Source: Gigantopelta aegis
Taxonomy: Eukaryota; Mollusca; Gastropoda; Neomphalida; Peltospiridae
NCBI RefSeq assembly: GCF_016097555.1
Contig: NC_054713.1
Span: 44,747,750-44,811,749 of the forward strand
Reading direction: 5' to 3'
DNA length: 64,000 nucleotides
Below, piece after piece: positions 38,180 to 50,600 of this stretch (within the stretch, counting starts at the first letter, position 1; every line of letters starts with the position of its first letter). Position numbers and translations under genes: made by a program. The notes beneath the pieces were generated by a model. It did no database searches. It saw only the letters and a program-made list of their open reading frames with translations, and was not told the DNA's origin.

Positions 38180-38815
38180 TACTGAGCACTATCACGCCAT
38201 AGATGATATTTACAACAGGAACGTTTCTCATAATTGGTAGAAAGCTATTTTACTATCAGTCGTCGTGGCTGTTTTCAAACAATATACTTACAACAGGAAC
38301 TTTTCACATTCAGTAGGCTGAATCATAGAAGTCCTTGTGACCGTTTTCAAACCTCTTCCATAGTATTTAAACAGGAACTTTTCACTGAGTAGAACGCTAT
38401 TTTACTATCACTCCTTGTGACCGTTTTCAAACATAGATAGATATTTACAACAGCAACAGTTTCTCATAAAGTTGGTAGAAAGCGGAAGTCCTTGTGTCAG
38501 TTTTTGACTATCACTAGAAGTCCTTGTCGTGGCTGTTTGTTCAAACCTCTTCCATAGATATTTACATCACAGGAACTTTTCACATAATCAGTAGAACACT
38601 ATTTTACTATCACTGGAAGTCCTTGTGTCAGTAGAATGTATTTGACTATCACTAGAACGTATTTGACTATCACTAGAAGTCCTTGTGTCAGTAGAACGTA
38701 TTTGACTATCACTAGAAGTCCTTGTGTCAGTAGAACGCTATTTGACTATCACTAGAAGTCCTTGTGTCAGTAGAACGTATTTGACTATCACTAGAAGTCC
38801 TTGTGGCTGTTTTGA
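38180..38815. repeat. Minisatellite merging into the CPLANE2 terminal exon
   Basis: The left part has long, imperfect units ('aggaacttttcacat', 'ctatcactagaagtccttgt', 'ggctgttttcaaacctcttc'). The right part (38640-38790) has clean 39-bp units of 'actagaagtccttgtgtcag' plus 'tagaacgtatttg'. The unit resembles the exon itself around 38795-38835 ('gtccttgtggctgttttgac'). Confidence 0.88.
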
Positions 38816-41800
38816 CGTCTCTGTGCCACAGATGTTCACAGATTATGTTCATCAAGGGAATGATTTCGGAGAGTTCGTTCCGCGAGCCGGTCGGGTGGTA
38901 GTCCGACACGTTCCTGATCTTCAGTATCGGAATCTTCCAGTTGTTTTCGAAGTCTCGGATATCTCGCTGTGTAATTTCACTGTGTGCGTGTTGGTCAAAT
39001 CTAAATTGGTGGTTACGGAAATGAAAACTGATGGATTTTTACAATCATGTATAAATATTTAAGCAAGTCATTCAGCAAATCAAATCAAATCAAAATAAAA
39101 CAAGTTGAAGTCATTTACACCAAGAAAGTAAATATGAACAGACATATATATATATATATATGGGTGGGTTTTTTTTTTGGGGGGGGGGGTGTTTGTTTTG
39201 TTACAGCACTATCAAAATGTTAAAAGAGTACTTTGTAGTATGGGGTCGGGATGTAGCCCAGTGGTAAAGCACTCGCCTGATACACAGTTGCTTTAGGTTC
39301 AATCCCCATCGGGCTATTTCACGTTCTAGCCAGTGCTCCACAATTGGTGTAACAATGGTCGTGGTATATATTATCCTGTCTGTGGGATGATGCATATAAA
39401 AGATCCGTTGCTGCTAATCAGAAAGAGTAGCTCATTGTGTTGTAGCAGCGAGTTTCCTCTCTAATTATCTGTGTTGTATACATCATTAAATAAAACATTT
39501 CCTTCCTTCCTCTAGTTATCTACATGGTCCCTAACCATGTGTCCAACGCCATATAACCATAATTAAAATGTGCTGAGTGCGTCGTTAAATAAAACATTTC
39601 CTTCCTTCCTCTAGTTATCTACATGGTCCCTAACCATATGTCCGACGCCATATAACCATAATTAAAATGTGCTGAGTGTGTCGTTAAATAAAACATTCTT
39701 TTCTTCCTTCCTGGTGTCAACTGATTTTTATTAAATTAGTATTCAGGGATAGGAATTGGTGAACTGTAAAAAAAAAAAGGAAATCTAGATAGGTCCAGGG
39801 TGATGAAGTGTAAAAATGAGGAAATCTAGAGTGGTAAACTGTAAAAATGAGGAAATCTAGAGTGGTCCAGGGTGGTGAACTGTAAAAAAGAGAAAATCTA
39901 GAGTGATCCAGGATGGTGAACTGTAAAAAAGAAAGAAAATCTAGAGTGATCCAGGATGGTGAACTGTAAAAATGAGGAAATCTAGTGGTAAACTGTAAAA
40001 ATGAGGAAATCTAGTGGTCCAGGGTGGTGAACTGTAAAAAATAGAAAATCTAGAGTGATCCAGGATGGTGAACTGTAAAAATGTGGAAATCTAGAGTGGT
40101 CCAGGGTGGTGAACTGTAAAAATGAGGAAATATAGAGGGGTCCAGGGTGGTGAACTGTAAAATGAGGAAATATAGAGTGGTCCAGGGTGGTGAACTGTAA
40201 AAATGAGGAAATCTAGAGGGATCCAGGGTGGTGAACTGTAAAAAAGAGGAAATCTAGAGGGGTCTGGGGGCAAGGACGATTAAAATGCGAGGAAACGCAA
40301 TGTTCCATGAGGGGAAAACTGTGGATCCGAGGAGAATTCCCAACCCTGAGTATTAAAGAATATTTTGTTCCCGAAGAAGGACACTTAATCTACTGATTTC
40401 TACAATATTAAGAAGATGTTTTGTTCCTGTTGAAGGACACTTAGTCTACTGATTTCTACAATATTAAGAAGATATTTTGTTCCTGTTGAAGGACACTTAG
40501 TCTACTGATTTTTACAATATTAAGAAGATGTTTTGTTCCTGTTGAAGGACACTTAGTCTACTGATTTCTACAATATTAAGAAGATGTTTTGTTCCTGTTG
40601 AAGGACACTTAGTCTACTGATTTTTACAATATCTACTGAACAATAAAGGACACTTAGTCTACTGATTTTTACAATATTAAGAAGATGTTTTGTTCCTGAA
40701 GAAGGACACTTAGTCTACTGATTTCTACAATATTAAGAAGATGTTTTGTTCCTGTTGAAGGACACTTAGTCTACTGATTTCTACAATATTAAGAAGATGT
40801 TTTGTTCCTGTTGAAGGACACTTAGTCTACTGATTTTTACAATATTAAGAAGATGTTTTGTTCCTGTTGAAGGACACTTAGTCTACTGATTTCTACAATA
40901 TTAAGAAGATGTTTTGTTCCTGAAGAAGGACACTTAGTCTACTGATTTCTACAATATTAAGAAGATGTTTTGTTCCTGTTGAAGGACACTTAGTCTACTG
41001 ATTTTTACAATATTAAGATGTTTTGTTCCTGAAGAAGGACACAATATTAAGAAGATGTTTTGTTCCTGAAGAAGGACACTTAGTCTACTGATTTCTACAA
41101 TATTAAGAAGATGTTTTGTTCCTGAAGAAGGACACTTAGTCTACTGATTTTTACAATATTAAGAAGATGTTTTGTTCCTGAAGAAGGACACTTAGTCTAC
41201 TGATTTCTACAATATTAAGAAGATGTTTTGTTCCTGTTGAAGGACACTTAGTCTACTGATTTCTACAATATTAAGAAGATGTTTTGTTCCTGAAGAAGGA
41301 CACTTAGTCTACTGATTTCTACAATATTAAGAAGATGTTTTGTTCCTGATGAAGGACACTTAGTCTACTGATTTTTACTATATTAAGAAGATGTTTTGTT
41401 CCTGAAGAAGGACACTTTATCTACTGATTTCTACAATATTAAGAAGATGTTTTGTTCCTGAAGAAGGACACTTAGTCTACTGATTTTTACAATATTAAGA
41501 AGATGTTTTGTTCCTGAAGAAGGACACTTAGTCTACTGATTTTTACAATATTAAGAAGATGTTTTGTTCCTGTTGAAGGACACTTAGTCTACTGATTTTT
41601 ACAATATTAAGAAGATGTTTTGTTCCTGACGAAGGACACTTAGTCTACTGATTTCTACAATATTAAGAAGATGTTTTGTTCCTGACGAAGGACACTTAGT
41701 CTACTGATTTCTACAATATTAAGAAGATGTTTTGTTCCTGACGAAGGACACTTAGTCTACTGATTTTTACAATATTAAGAAGATGTTTTGTTCCTGACGA

Positions 41801-43768
41801 AGGACACTTAGTCTACTGATTTTTACAATATTAAGAAGATGTTTTGTTCCTGACGAAGGACACTTAGTCTACTGATTTTTACAATATTAAGAAGATGTTT
41901 TGTTCCTGTTGAAGGATACTTTGTTCCTATGACCAGTTTACAGATGCCATCATCAGGGTTGGTGAGTCGTGTCATCAGCTGGGGAATTTCCTCAAAGCTG
42001 CTTTTATCGACAAACGAAAACAGAAACAGAATGGCGTCCACTTTGTTCGTACAGGCCTGTAACAGAAAGAACTGATGAGTATGATGTTATTCATCATGTA
42101 ACACAGCCATACCTAGCCTGGCTGGGGGGTGGGGGTGGGGGGTGAGGGGGTAAACAGAATTCAGGACACATTAGTATAGGGTCTTTACCAGCTACACGAA
42201 AAAACAAGTAAACTAGGGCTATCAGGTTCAATAATATTTATCCTGCAACCACTGTTTCTATTGACCAACTATTAAAGGGACATTCCTGAGTTTTCGCACT
42301 TTTTAAGATGTTATCGACTAACCAAGACTTTTCAACGATTGTAATTACTTATCAAATATATTTTTCTGTATAAATATTAGTGGCTGTATATTAAATGTGT
42401 TTTTGACCATTCTAATATCTAAGGTTAAATTTCATTTTCTCTTTTTTTCCGTACGCACGAAATTATTTGATGACAAAATCCAGTTTGGGCTTCTTACAAA
42501 TATTAAGATGACCAGAAACACATTGAATATACAGACACTGATATTCTAAACCAGAACATATATTGAATATGTTAGTTTAATTGGAAACATCTTACAATGC
42601 AGCAAACTCGGGAATGTCTCTTTAAAGCAAAGTCATAAACATATATTATCAGATTATGCCTTCAGACGTCACACGTGTAGATACACTACAATACTGCTTA
42701 TTTGATCTGTAGGTTATCATACAATGAAGCTGATATAACAGAAACAATAGCTTTTCCCCTTAAATTTTATGGAATGCAGGATAAAAATAGTAGCTAGTTA
42801 GTAACATGGGATATCGGCCTTATCCTGGTTCAGACCAAATGGGAAATTCCACTCAGCAAACCTCGCTGAATTTCCATTTTTACTTCACAGGATAACACTT
42901 ACATGTATATCCTAGATCATTCACTAATTATTCTCTATATATCTAACATGGGATCTAGCTTGGTCAGTAAGGTGCTTTGGCAGGGAACATTTTGTTGGGT
43001 ATCGCGTCTGGAGAATAAGTGTCACGTCCTGCCACCACATAATAGCTGGTGCGTATTTAATCAATGTGCTCTAGTGTTGTTAGCACACATTTTTAACATT
43101 CTGTTATGTTAAAAACTATAGAATTTAACCTTCCCATTAAAAAATGTGGGCCGAATTTATCAAGCCTATTTATGTCTTACACGCATGTAACTACATACAT
43201 TTACAATGCTTAATTACCTGTGTTTAACAAAAACAGGCTTCGTAAATTCAGCCTGATCTGTTTTCAATTTTCTATTTATAAATTTTAATTTGTCAGTGCT
43301 GATAATTTTCTTACCGCCTGAATGTGATCAAATTTGCGCAGTGCGTTCTCTCCTGCATCCCAAAGTTTTATCTCAAAGAGGACGATCTTGTTCAACTGGC
43401 TGATCTTAGCCGGCCAGAACATGGTCGATGTCTGAATACCTGAAACGGGAACACGCCAAGAATAGGATTGTGTGTACCATATACATAGGTGTAGGCCCCT
43501 ACAGGCTCCCATTTGTGTATGGAGCAGGCTGGTTTTTGTTCAAATTAAACAAAAATGCCAGAATCTGGATAACAATGTTTACTCATATTAGCATTACTGA
43601 TAAAACAGCTACATGTATATGGGTTTGCAAACAAATCACTATGCATTTTTACATGAATTGCAACTAATTTTGCAGGTAGAATGATGGAAATGCATGTAAA
43701 AAGGTTAGCACATTTTGCATGAATATCTCTATCGCTTTTGCCCCAACTTGATGATTTGCTCCAGCACT

Positions 43769-43802
<34 letters not shown>

Positions 43803-46195
43803 CAGTTGCCCCTTGCCTCATATGCTCGACCGTACATATATACATTCATATACAGTGATAAATATACTCAACAAGATTAATTAAGGCCAAGTCGTGTTGA
43901 TAATTCATTGCTGGTGTCATAGTAGTTTAATAGCATATTTTTATCACAAATGACTTCCAAATATTGTCAGTAAAATATTCATAACATTCTAAGCAAGAAT
44001 TTAAAGAGTAAAAAATAGCCTATATTGACCAAAACCTCAGGTACCGTAGTCCCTTTACTAACAGTTCATTTTTTAAATATTTATGGTGTCAACCTGGCGT
44101 TTCACTGTGAACAGCTGGTATTTCATTTCCTGAAAGTTTTGCAACTGTGCTCGTTTTTCCGACTCCGCTTTTTCCCACCACAAATATCTTATATTTAACA
44201 TCTTCTGGGGTCAGGCTGGGCGGGAAGGTGGGACGCTCAAGTAAACCTGTAAACACAAAGAAAAGTTATATGTAAACATTTTTGGCTAGGTGGGTAGGGG
44301 TTTTTTTTCTTTTCTTTTTGTCAAGGACACCACTAGAGCACATTGATTAATGAATCATCAGCTATTGGATGTCAAACATTTGGTAATTATGGTAGGTAGT
44401 CTTTAGAGAAAACCTGTTACATTTTTGTTTTCATTAACAGCAGCCAGTTTGTTTTCTTTAATGACACCACTATAGCACATAGGCTATTAGATGTCAAACA
44501 TTTGGTAATTCTGACACATAGTCAGCAGAGGAAACCCCTAAATTTTTCATTAGCAGCAATGAATCTTTTATATGCACTTTCCCACAGACAGGAAAGTGCT
44601 TACCACAGCTTTTGATCAGTTGTGGTGCACTGGTTGGAATGAAAAAAAAACAATCAGTTGAATAGATACACCGAGGTGATTCAATCCTGCGACGCAAGCA
44701 CCTGAGTTCTCAAGTGAGCACTCAACTGACTGGGCTAAATCTCGCCCTTAATACCAGCAAGGGATCTATATGTATACTGACATCCAAAAGAAACTATACC
44801 AATACTCTGAGAGATTCATTTCTCACTCCAGCCAGTGCATCATGACTGGTAAATCAAAGGCTGTGGTATGTGCTATCCTTTCTATGGGATGGTGCATATA
44901 AAAGATCCCTTGCTGCTAATCGAAAAGAGTAGCCCATGAAGTGGCGACAGTGAGTTTCCTCTCCCTATATCTGTGTGGTTCTTAACCATATATGTCCGAC
45001 GCCATATAACCATAAATAAAATGTGTTGAGTGCATCATTAAATAAACCATTTCCTTCCTTCCTGAGAGACTACTAAAGAAAACCCAAAATGTGTTGTATG
45101 TTTAAAACATATATATATTCATGAGACATTGAGAGTGGTGTTTTGGCATGCTGGGATCAAAATTTCATTCCATAAAAGCAGAAACATATTTAACCACCAT
45201 TTCATTTCCATCATCCAAATTATAAAGGAAATTAAATCAGTTTTTCTTTATATTGTTTCTTTTCAGTATATTTGTAACTTTTGATCTGTAGTATGAGAAA
45301 AAAAAAGCCGTAAATCCAGGCCGGGTTTCAGAGTGGCTCAAGAAAAACAGGTCTGTGTTTCTCCTATTCTAACTTTGTTGGGTTAACGACCGTGTTGTAG
45401 TTATCACTTTCATTGCCTGGCACAGTCTGGCATCAAAAGTTTAAAACAACATGGCGAGAACAATATAATAGCTATGTTCTTTAATACCATACAATCTCCA
45501 AAAACAAATTGTAACATATGTGGTTGGTGATCAACTTTGTTATTCTTTTTAAAAAATGTATGCAGTGTTTCCATCCATGGCCATTTGGACGTCACTCAGA
45601 CCCCGTTAATTTCTTGATCGGGTCTGTAAATTTTTTATTTATAAATGTATTGTATGTCATCACAAGCAAGTACAGTTAGGTTTTGTTTGTCAAAGGGTCA
45701 TCAGGTTTTTTCGTGTAGCATTGATACTGGTTAACAACATGTAAGTTTAATGTCATAATTCCACTCAAGAATAAGGAAACAAAAGGAATGTAGCATCAGA
45801 TTTTGGGGAAAAGTTTTTTTTTTTTTTTTTAAACAATTTTATTGTCCACTTTACTGGATTAATTACATATTCACCTCTAGCGCCGGTATAAGATATAAAC
45901 AAACAAGCGGTAGAGGACACTCGAGCTAGTGAATTGGCACACCACCGCCACCCCGTTATTAGGTCTCGGACTTTTATTGAATGATTTACGGTAAAGGTGA
46001 ACGTCTAAGGGAGATAACTATTGAAAAAACTTTTGTACAATAACACAGCAGTGAGAAGTGTGGATATTTAAGTTATAAATGTTCACCGAACGTTCTCCTC
46101 TTCTGACCATTGCGATAAAGAAGACAACCGAGAATTTCACGCCCCTCTTCTGTGCGGAACCAGTCGAAGTTCAAGAGCGAGCCTGGAGATAACAT
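38727..46195 (-). CDS. CPLANE2: CPLANE2/RSG1 ciliogenesis small GTPase, complete, 265 residues
   Basis: Rab-like GTPase of the CPLANE complex, which acts with INTU, FUZ and WDPCP at the basal body to recruit IFT-A and start cilium assembly. Coding exons in gene order: 46195-46087, 44246-44094, 43439-43315, 42056-41920, 39000-38727; 798 bases, all phases consistent. Exon 1 encodes MLSPGSLLNFDWF...RRTFG. Exon 2 has LLERPTFPP and the P-loop VGKSGVGKT. Exon 3 has GIQTSTMFWPAK, KLWDAGENALRKFDH (switch II, DxxG-like WDAG). Exon 4 has ILFLFSFVDKSSFEE and LVIGTK. Exon 5 continues KFDQHAHSE (NKxD equivalent, here TKFD) to EHLWHRDV. The last about 23 residues (TRTSSDSQI...) are minisatellite-encoded. 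Human CPLANE2 has 258 residues. The start is the first ATG after an in-frame stop. Confidence 0.94.
39243..39712 (+). mobile_element. SINE family A with triplicated 3' tail
   Basis: The head and body run at 39243-39480. The tail unit (tctacatggtccctaacc to aaataaaacatttccttcc, about 100 bp) is then repeated at about 39510-39610 and 39611-39712. Confidence 0.88.
39733..40352 (-). repeat. Dispersed repeat R1, copy 3, with internal 41-bp expansion
   Basis: The ends match R1 in reverse ('ggaattggtgaactgtaaa' at the left, 'gatccgaggagaattcccaa' at the right). The segment 'ggtgaactgtaaaaatgag' plus 'gaaatctagagtggtccag' is repeated about 12 times between 39780 and 40265. Confidence 0.93.
40355..41915. 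repeat. 56-bp minisatellite in CPLANE2 intron 4
   Basis: About 28 units of 'gaagatgttttgttcctg' plus '(tt/aa/ac)gaaggacacttagtctac', with a few truncated units (40630-40680, 41020-41060). The array ends 5 bases from the exon 4 donor at 41919. Confidence 0.96.
42268..42628. mobile_element. TTAA-flanked foldback MITE in CPLANE2 intron 3
   Basis: Ends are TTAA-AGGGACATTCCTGAGTTT and the inverse AAACTCGGGAATGTCTCT-TTAA. The inner sequence also folds back ('aatgtgtttttgaccattct' pairs with 'agatgaccagaaacacatt'). Confidence 0.8.
43735..43830. repeat. G run of about 39 bases in a dispersed repeat
   Basis: 'ctccagcactg' leads into an uninterrupted G run (about 43770-43799) followed by 'cagcagttgcccc'. 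It is similar to the G/C repeat at 35590-35735. It has quadruplex potential and is a likely trouble spot for assembly. Confidence 0.9.
44313..44752 (-). mobile_element. SINE family B: tail piece, then second copy
   Basis: Bases 44313-44450 are a truncated copy ('ggacaccactagagcacatt'). Bases 44449-44752 are a diverged full copy ending 'ctgggctaaatctcgccc'. Both are in CPLANE2 intron 1. Confidence 0.8.
44813..45063 (+). mobile_element. SINE family A, 5' truncated
   Basis: It begins inside the body ('tttctcactccagccagtgc') and runs to a 'aaaccatttccttccttcc' tail. Confidence 0.88.
45070..46080. other. CPLANE2 intron 1 remainder
   Basis: AT-rich and non-coding as far as I can see, with a T run near 45818 and one copy of GAGGACACTCGAGCT near 45914. 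Confidence 0.4.
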
Positions 46196-46419
46196 TCCAG
46201 TTGGAAACCGTCGTTCGGAACACTTCGGCCATTTCCGTCATATTCCGAAGAAATGCGAAGATTTCCAAAATTAATTCACACTGTTCCGACGTCCGTCGAC
46301 GCCGTGTAGATAAAAAGAGAACTTTGTACTTTGGGAGTTGGGGGTGGAGGGTTTGGAGTGTTGGGCACTTATGAATGAAGTTGCTAAACTGATAAAAGAA
46401 GTTCATCAACACTACAAGT

Positions 46420-46935
46420 ACATAATACAATACAATACAATACAATACAATAACTTTATTTCCATGTTCATATATGTATAATAAAAACATAGTCTGGTTG
46501 ATCAGCAAAAATAAAGTACATAAAATTAAACGCTAACATCAAAAAAACAACTAAACTACAACTCTTGTTTAATAAAGTACATGTAGTGTAACAGGTTCTA
46601 TTGTCTTTTGTCTGTTCTTCAATATTTGGTTAATTAAAATGAATAAATATTATTAAGTGGCAGGGGGTCTAGTTAGGAGGCTAGTTCGTGCTGTGTCCAA
46701 ATCTGAGCAGAGTTGTGCGACCGTAATGAGTTGTGTTTTAGGGCAGTTGATGATATAATAACATTTTTCGTATTTATTTAGTGTTTGGAATATTGGGAAT
46801 TCTTGTGCGAGTGTAATAAAATATTTTCTTCTGTTCGTTTCTAGCTGTTTGCAGTCCATGAGAAAATGTGCCTCATCTTCCACTGCCTCTTTGCAAAGCT
46901 TGCAGAGTCGGTCTTTTCTGAGAATATTGTGATAC
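46420..46935 (-). mobile_element. LINE C-terminal fragment with (ATACA)n tail
   Basis: The minus strand encodes RKDRLCKLCKEAVEDEAHFL and continues MDCKQLETNRRKYF, the Cys/His end of a non-LTR retrotransposon ORF2. Its 3' UTR ends in an attgtattgtattg tail at 46428-46452. It lies just upstream of CPLANE2 exon 1. It is a different LINE from that at 800-2970. Confidence 0.8.
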
Positions 46936-47041
46936 CTGCCTCAATGCTACACACTTTATTACACTGCATTCCGTAGTCGGACATTTGGACATGAGTCTGA
47001 GAGCGTATTACTGTCCAAATGCCCGTCTAGCTATCTTACAG

Positions 47042-47101
47042 TCAGGAAATGTTTTATTTAACGACATACTCAACACATTTTATTTACGGTTATATGGCGT
47101 C
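47042..47101 (-). mobile_element. SINE family A tail fragment
   Basis: Only the tail: 'aaatgttttatttaacgaca' to 'ggttatatggcgtcgg'. Confidence 0.8.
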
Positions 47102-47609
47102 GGGGCTCTCTTACAGTCGGGGTACTCGGGCTATCCGTACCTGTGATGTCAGCTCGAGTGTCCTCCACCGCTGGTCTGTTCTAGCAAGAGGACACTCGAG
47201 CTAACACCACGTACAGGTACTAGACATCCCAGGTAAATTCTCTGCACCCGTACCTAATCAGAGGCGGATCGGGGGTGGGGGACAGATGCCCAACCCCCCT
47301 AAATTTTGCAACAGTAATAATTTTATTATATATTAATTTTCATTTCTTTGCGATCCCCTTCAAACCTCCCCCAAAGTTTCATTGGCATTCCACCTCATGT
47401 CATTGCCCCACTCCCCTAAATGGATTTTTTGGATCCGCCACTGTATATGATTGAAGCACATGGTGAGTGATGACACCCCCACCTCGAGTGGTTAATACAA
47501 AACTCTCCTTGAAAACGAGTTTTGGGGGACTGTTCACCCAAGGTACATAATAAGAATAAGAATAACAACAACAACAAACAGGCCCGTAAAGGGGGGGGGG
47601 AGGGGGCGT

Positions 47610-50600
47610 TTCTCTACAGAGCTAAATCCCGCCCCTCTTAAAGACATACACTGTCTCACGTTGTCATATCACAACTCGTGTGATAGCTCTACCGAGCTAA
47701 ACCCCGCCCCTCTTAAAGACGTACACCGTCTCACATTGTCATATCACAACTCGTGTGATAGCTCTACCGAGCTAAACCCCGCCCCTCTTAAAGACACGGT
47801 GTAACACTGACATATCACAACTCGTGTGATAGCTCTACCGAGCTAAACCCCGCCCCTCTTAAAGACACGGTGTAACACTGACATATCACAACTCTTGTGA
47901 GAGCTCTACCAAGCTAAACCCCGCCCCTCTTAAAGACACGGTGTAACACTGACATATCACAACTCGTGTGATAGCTCTACCGAGCTAAACCCCGCCCCTC
48001 TTAAAGACGTACACCGTCTCACATTGTCATATCACAACTCGTGTGATAGCTCTACCGAGCTAAACCCCGCCCCTCTTAAAGACACGGTGTAACACTGACA
48101 TATCACAACTCGTGTGAGAGCTCTACAGAGCTCAACCCCGCCCCTCTTAAAGACACGGTGTAACACTGACATATCACAACTCGTGTGAGAGCTCTACAGA
48201 GCTGAACCCCGCCCCTCTTAAAGACACGGTGTAACACTGACATATCACAACTCGTGTGAGAGCTCTACAGAGCTGAACCCCGCCCCTCTTAAAGACACGG
48301 TGTAACACTGACATATCACAACTCGTGTGAGAGCTCTACAGAGCTGAACCCCGCCCCTCTTAAAGACACGGTGTAACACTGACATATCACAACTCGTGTG
48401 AGAGCTCTACAGAGCTGAACCCCGCCCCTCTTAAAGACACGGTGTAACACTGACATATCACAACTCGTGTGAGAGCTCTACAGAGCTGAACCCCGCCCCT
48501 CTTAAAGACACGGTGTAACACTGACATATCACAACTCGTGTGATAGCTCTACCGAGCTAAACCCCGCCCCTCTTAAAGACGTACACCGTCTCACATTGTC
48601 ATATCACAACTCGTGTGATAGCTCTACCGAGCTAAACCCCGCCCCTCTTAAAGACACGGTGTAACACTGACATATCACAACTCGTGTGAGAGCTCTACAG
48701 AGCTAAACCCCGCCCCTCTTAAAAACACGGTGTAACACTGACATATCACAACTCTTGTGAGAGCTCTACCGAGCTAAACCCGCCCCTCTTAAAGACACGG
48801 TGTAACACTGACATATCACAACTCTTGTGAGAGCTCTACCAAGCTAAACCCCGCCCCTCTTAAAGACACGGTGTAACACTGACATATCACAACTCTTGTG
48901 AGAGCTCTACCGAGCTGAACCCTGCCCCTCTTAAAGACACGGTGTAACACTGACATATCACAACTCGTGTGATAGCTCTACCGAGCTGAACCCCGCCCCT
49001 CTTAAAGACGTACACCGTCTCACATTGTCATATCACAACTCGTGTGATAGCTCTACCGAGCTAAACCCCGCCCCTCTTAAAGACACGGTGTAACACTGAC
49101 ATATCACAACTCGTGTGATAGCTCTACAGAGCTAAACTCCGCCCCTCTTAAAGACGTACACCGTCTCACATTGTCATATCACAACTCGTGTGATAGCTCT
49201 ACCGAGCTAAACCCCGCCCCTCTTAAAGACACGGTGTAACACTGACATATCACAACTCGTGTGAGAGCTCTACAGAGCTGAACCCCGCCCCTCTTAAAGA
49301 CACGGTGTAACACTGACATATCACAACTCGTGTGATAGCTCTACCGAGCTAAACCCCGCCCCTCTTAAAGACGTACACCGTCTCACATTGTCATATCACA
49401 ACTCGTGTGATAGCTCTACCGAGCTAAACCCCGCCCCTCTTAAAGACACGGTGTAACACTGACATATCACAACTCGTGTGAGAGCTCTACAGAGCTAAAC
49501 CCCGCCCCTCTTAAAAACACGGTGTAACACTGACATATCACAACTCTTGTGAGAGCTCTACCAAGCTAAACCCCGCCCCTCTTAAAGACACGGTGTAACA
49601 CTGACATATCACAACTCTTGTGAGAGCTCTACCGAGCTAAACCCCGCCCCTCTTAAAGACACGGTGTAACACTGACATATCACAACTCGTGTGATAGCTC
49701 TACAGAGCTAAACCCCGCCCCTCTTAAAGACACGGTGTAACACTGACATATCACAACTCGTGTGAGAGCTCTACAGAGCTCAACCCCGCCCCTCTTAAAG
49801 ACACGGTGTAACACTGACATATCACAACTCTTGTGAGAGCTCTACCGAGCTGAACCCTGCCCCTCTTAAAGACACGGTGTAACACTGACATATCACAACT
49901 CGTGTGATAGCTCTACCGAGCTGAACCCCGCCCCTCTTAAAGACGTACACCGTCTCACATTGTCATATCACAACTCGTGTGATAGCTCTACCGAGCTAAA
50001 CCCCGCCCCTCTTAAAGACACGGTGTAACACTGACATATCACAACTCGTGTGATAGCTCTACAGAGCTAAACCCCGCCCCTCTTAAAGACGTACACCGTC
50101 TCACATTGTCATATCACAACTCGTGTGAGAGCTCTACAGAGCTCAACCCCGCCCCTCTTAAAGACGTACACCGTCTCACATTGTCATATCACAACTCTTG
50201 TGAGAGCTCTACCGAGCTGAACCCCGCCCCTCTTAAAGACACGGTGTAACACTGACATATCACAACTCGTGTGAGAGCTCTACCGAGCTGAACCCCGCCC
50301 CTCTTAAAGACACGGTGTAACACTGACATATCACAACTCTTGTGAGAGCTCTACCGAGCTGAACCCCGCCCCTCTTAAAGACACAGTGTAACACTGCCAT
50401 ATCACAACTCTTGTGATAGCTCTACCAAGCTGAACCCCGCTCCTCTTAAAGACACGGTGTAACACTGACATATCACAACTCGTGTGAGAGCTCTACAGAG
50501 CTAAACCCCGCCCCTCTTAAAGACACGGTGTAACACTGCCATATCACAACTCTTGTGATAGCTCTACCAAGCTAAACCCCGCTCCTCTTAAAGACACAGT

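Noticed and set aside
46087-46510. A separate minus-strand gene reading RRTSEQCELILEIFAF...
   Set aside because: That frame overlaps CPLANE2 exon 1 in another phase. The CPLANE2 frame matches the family and splices correctly.
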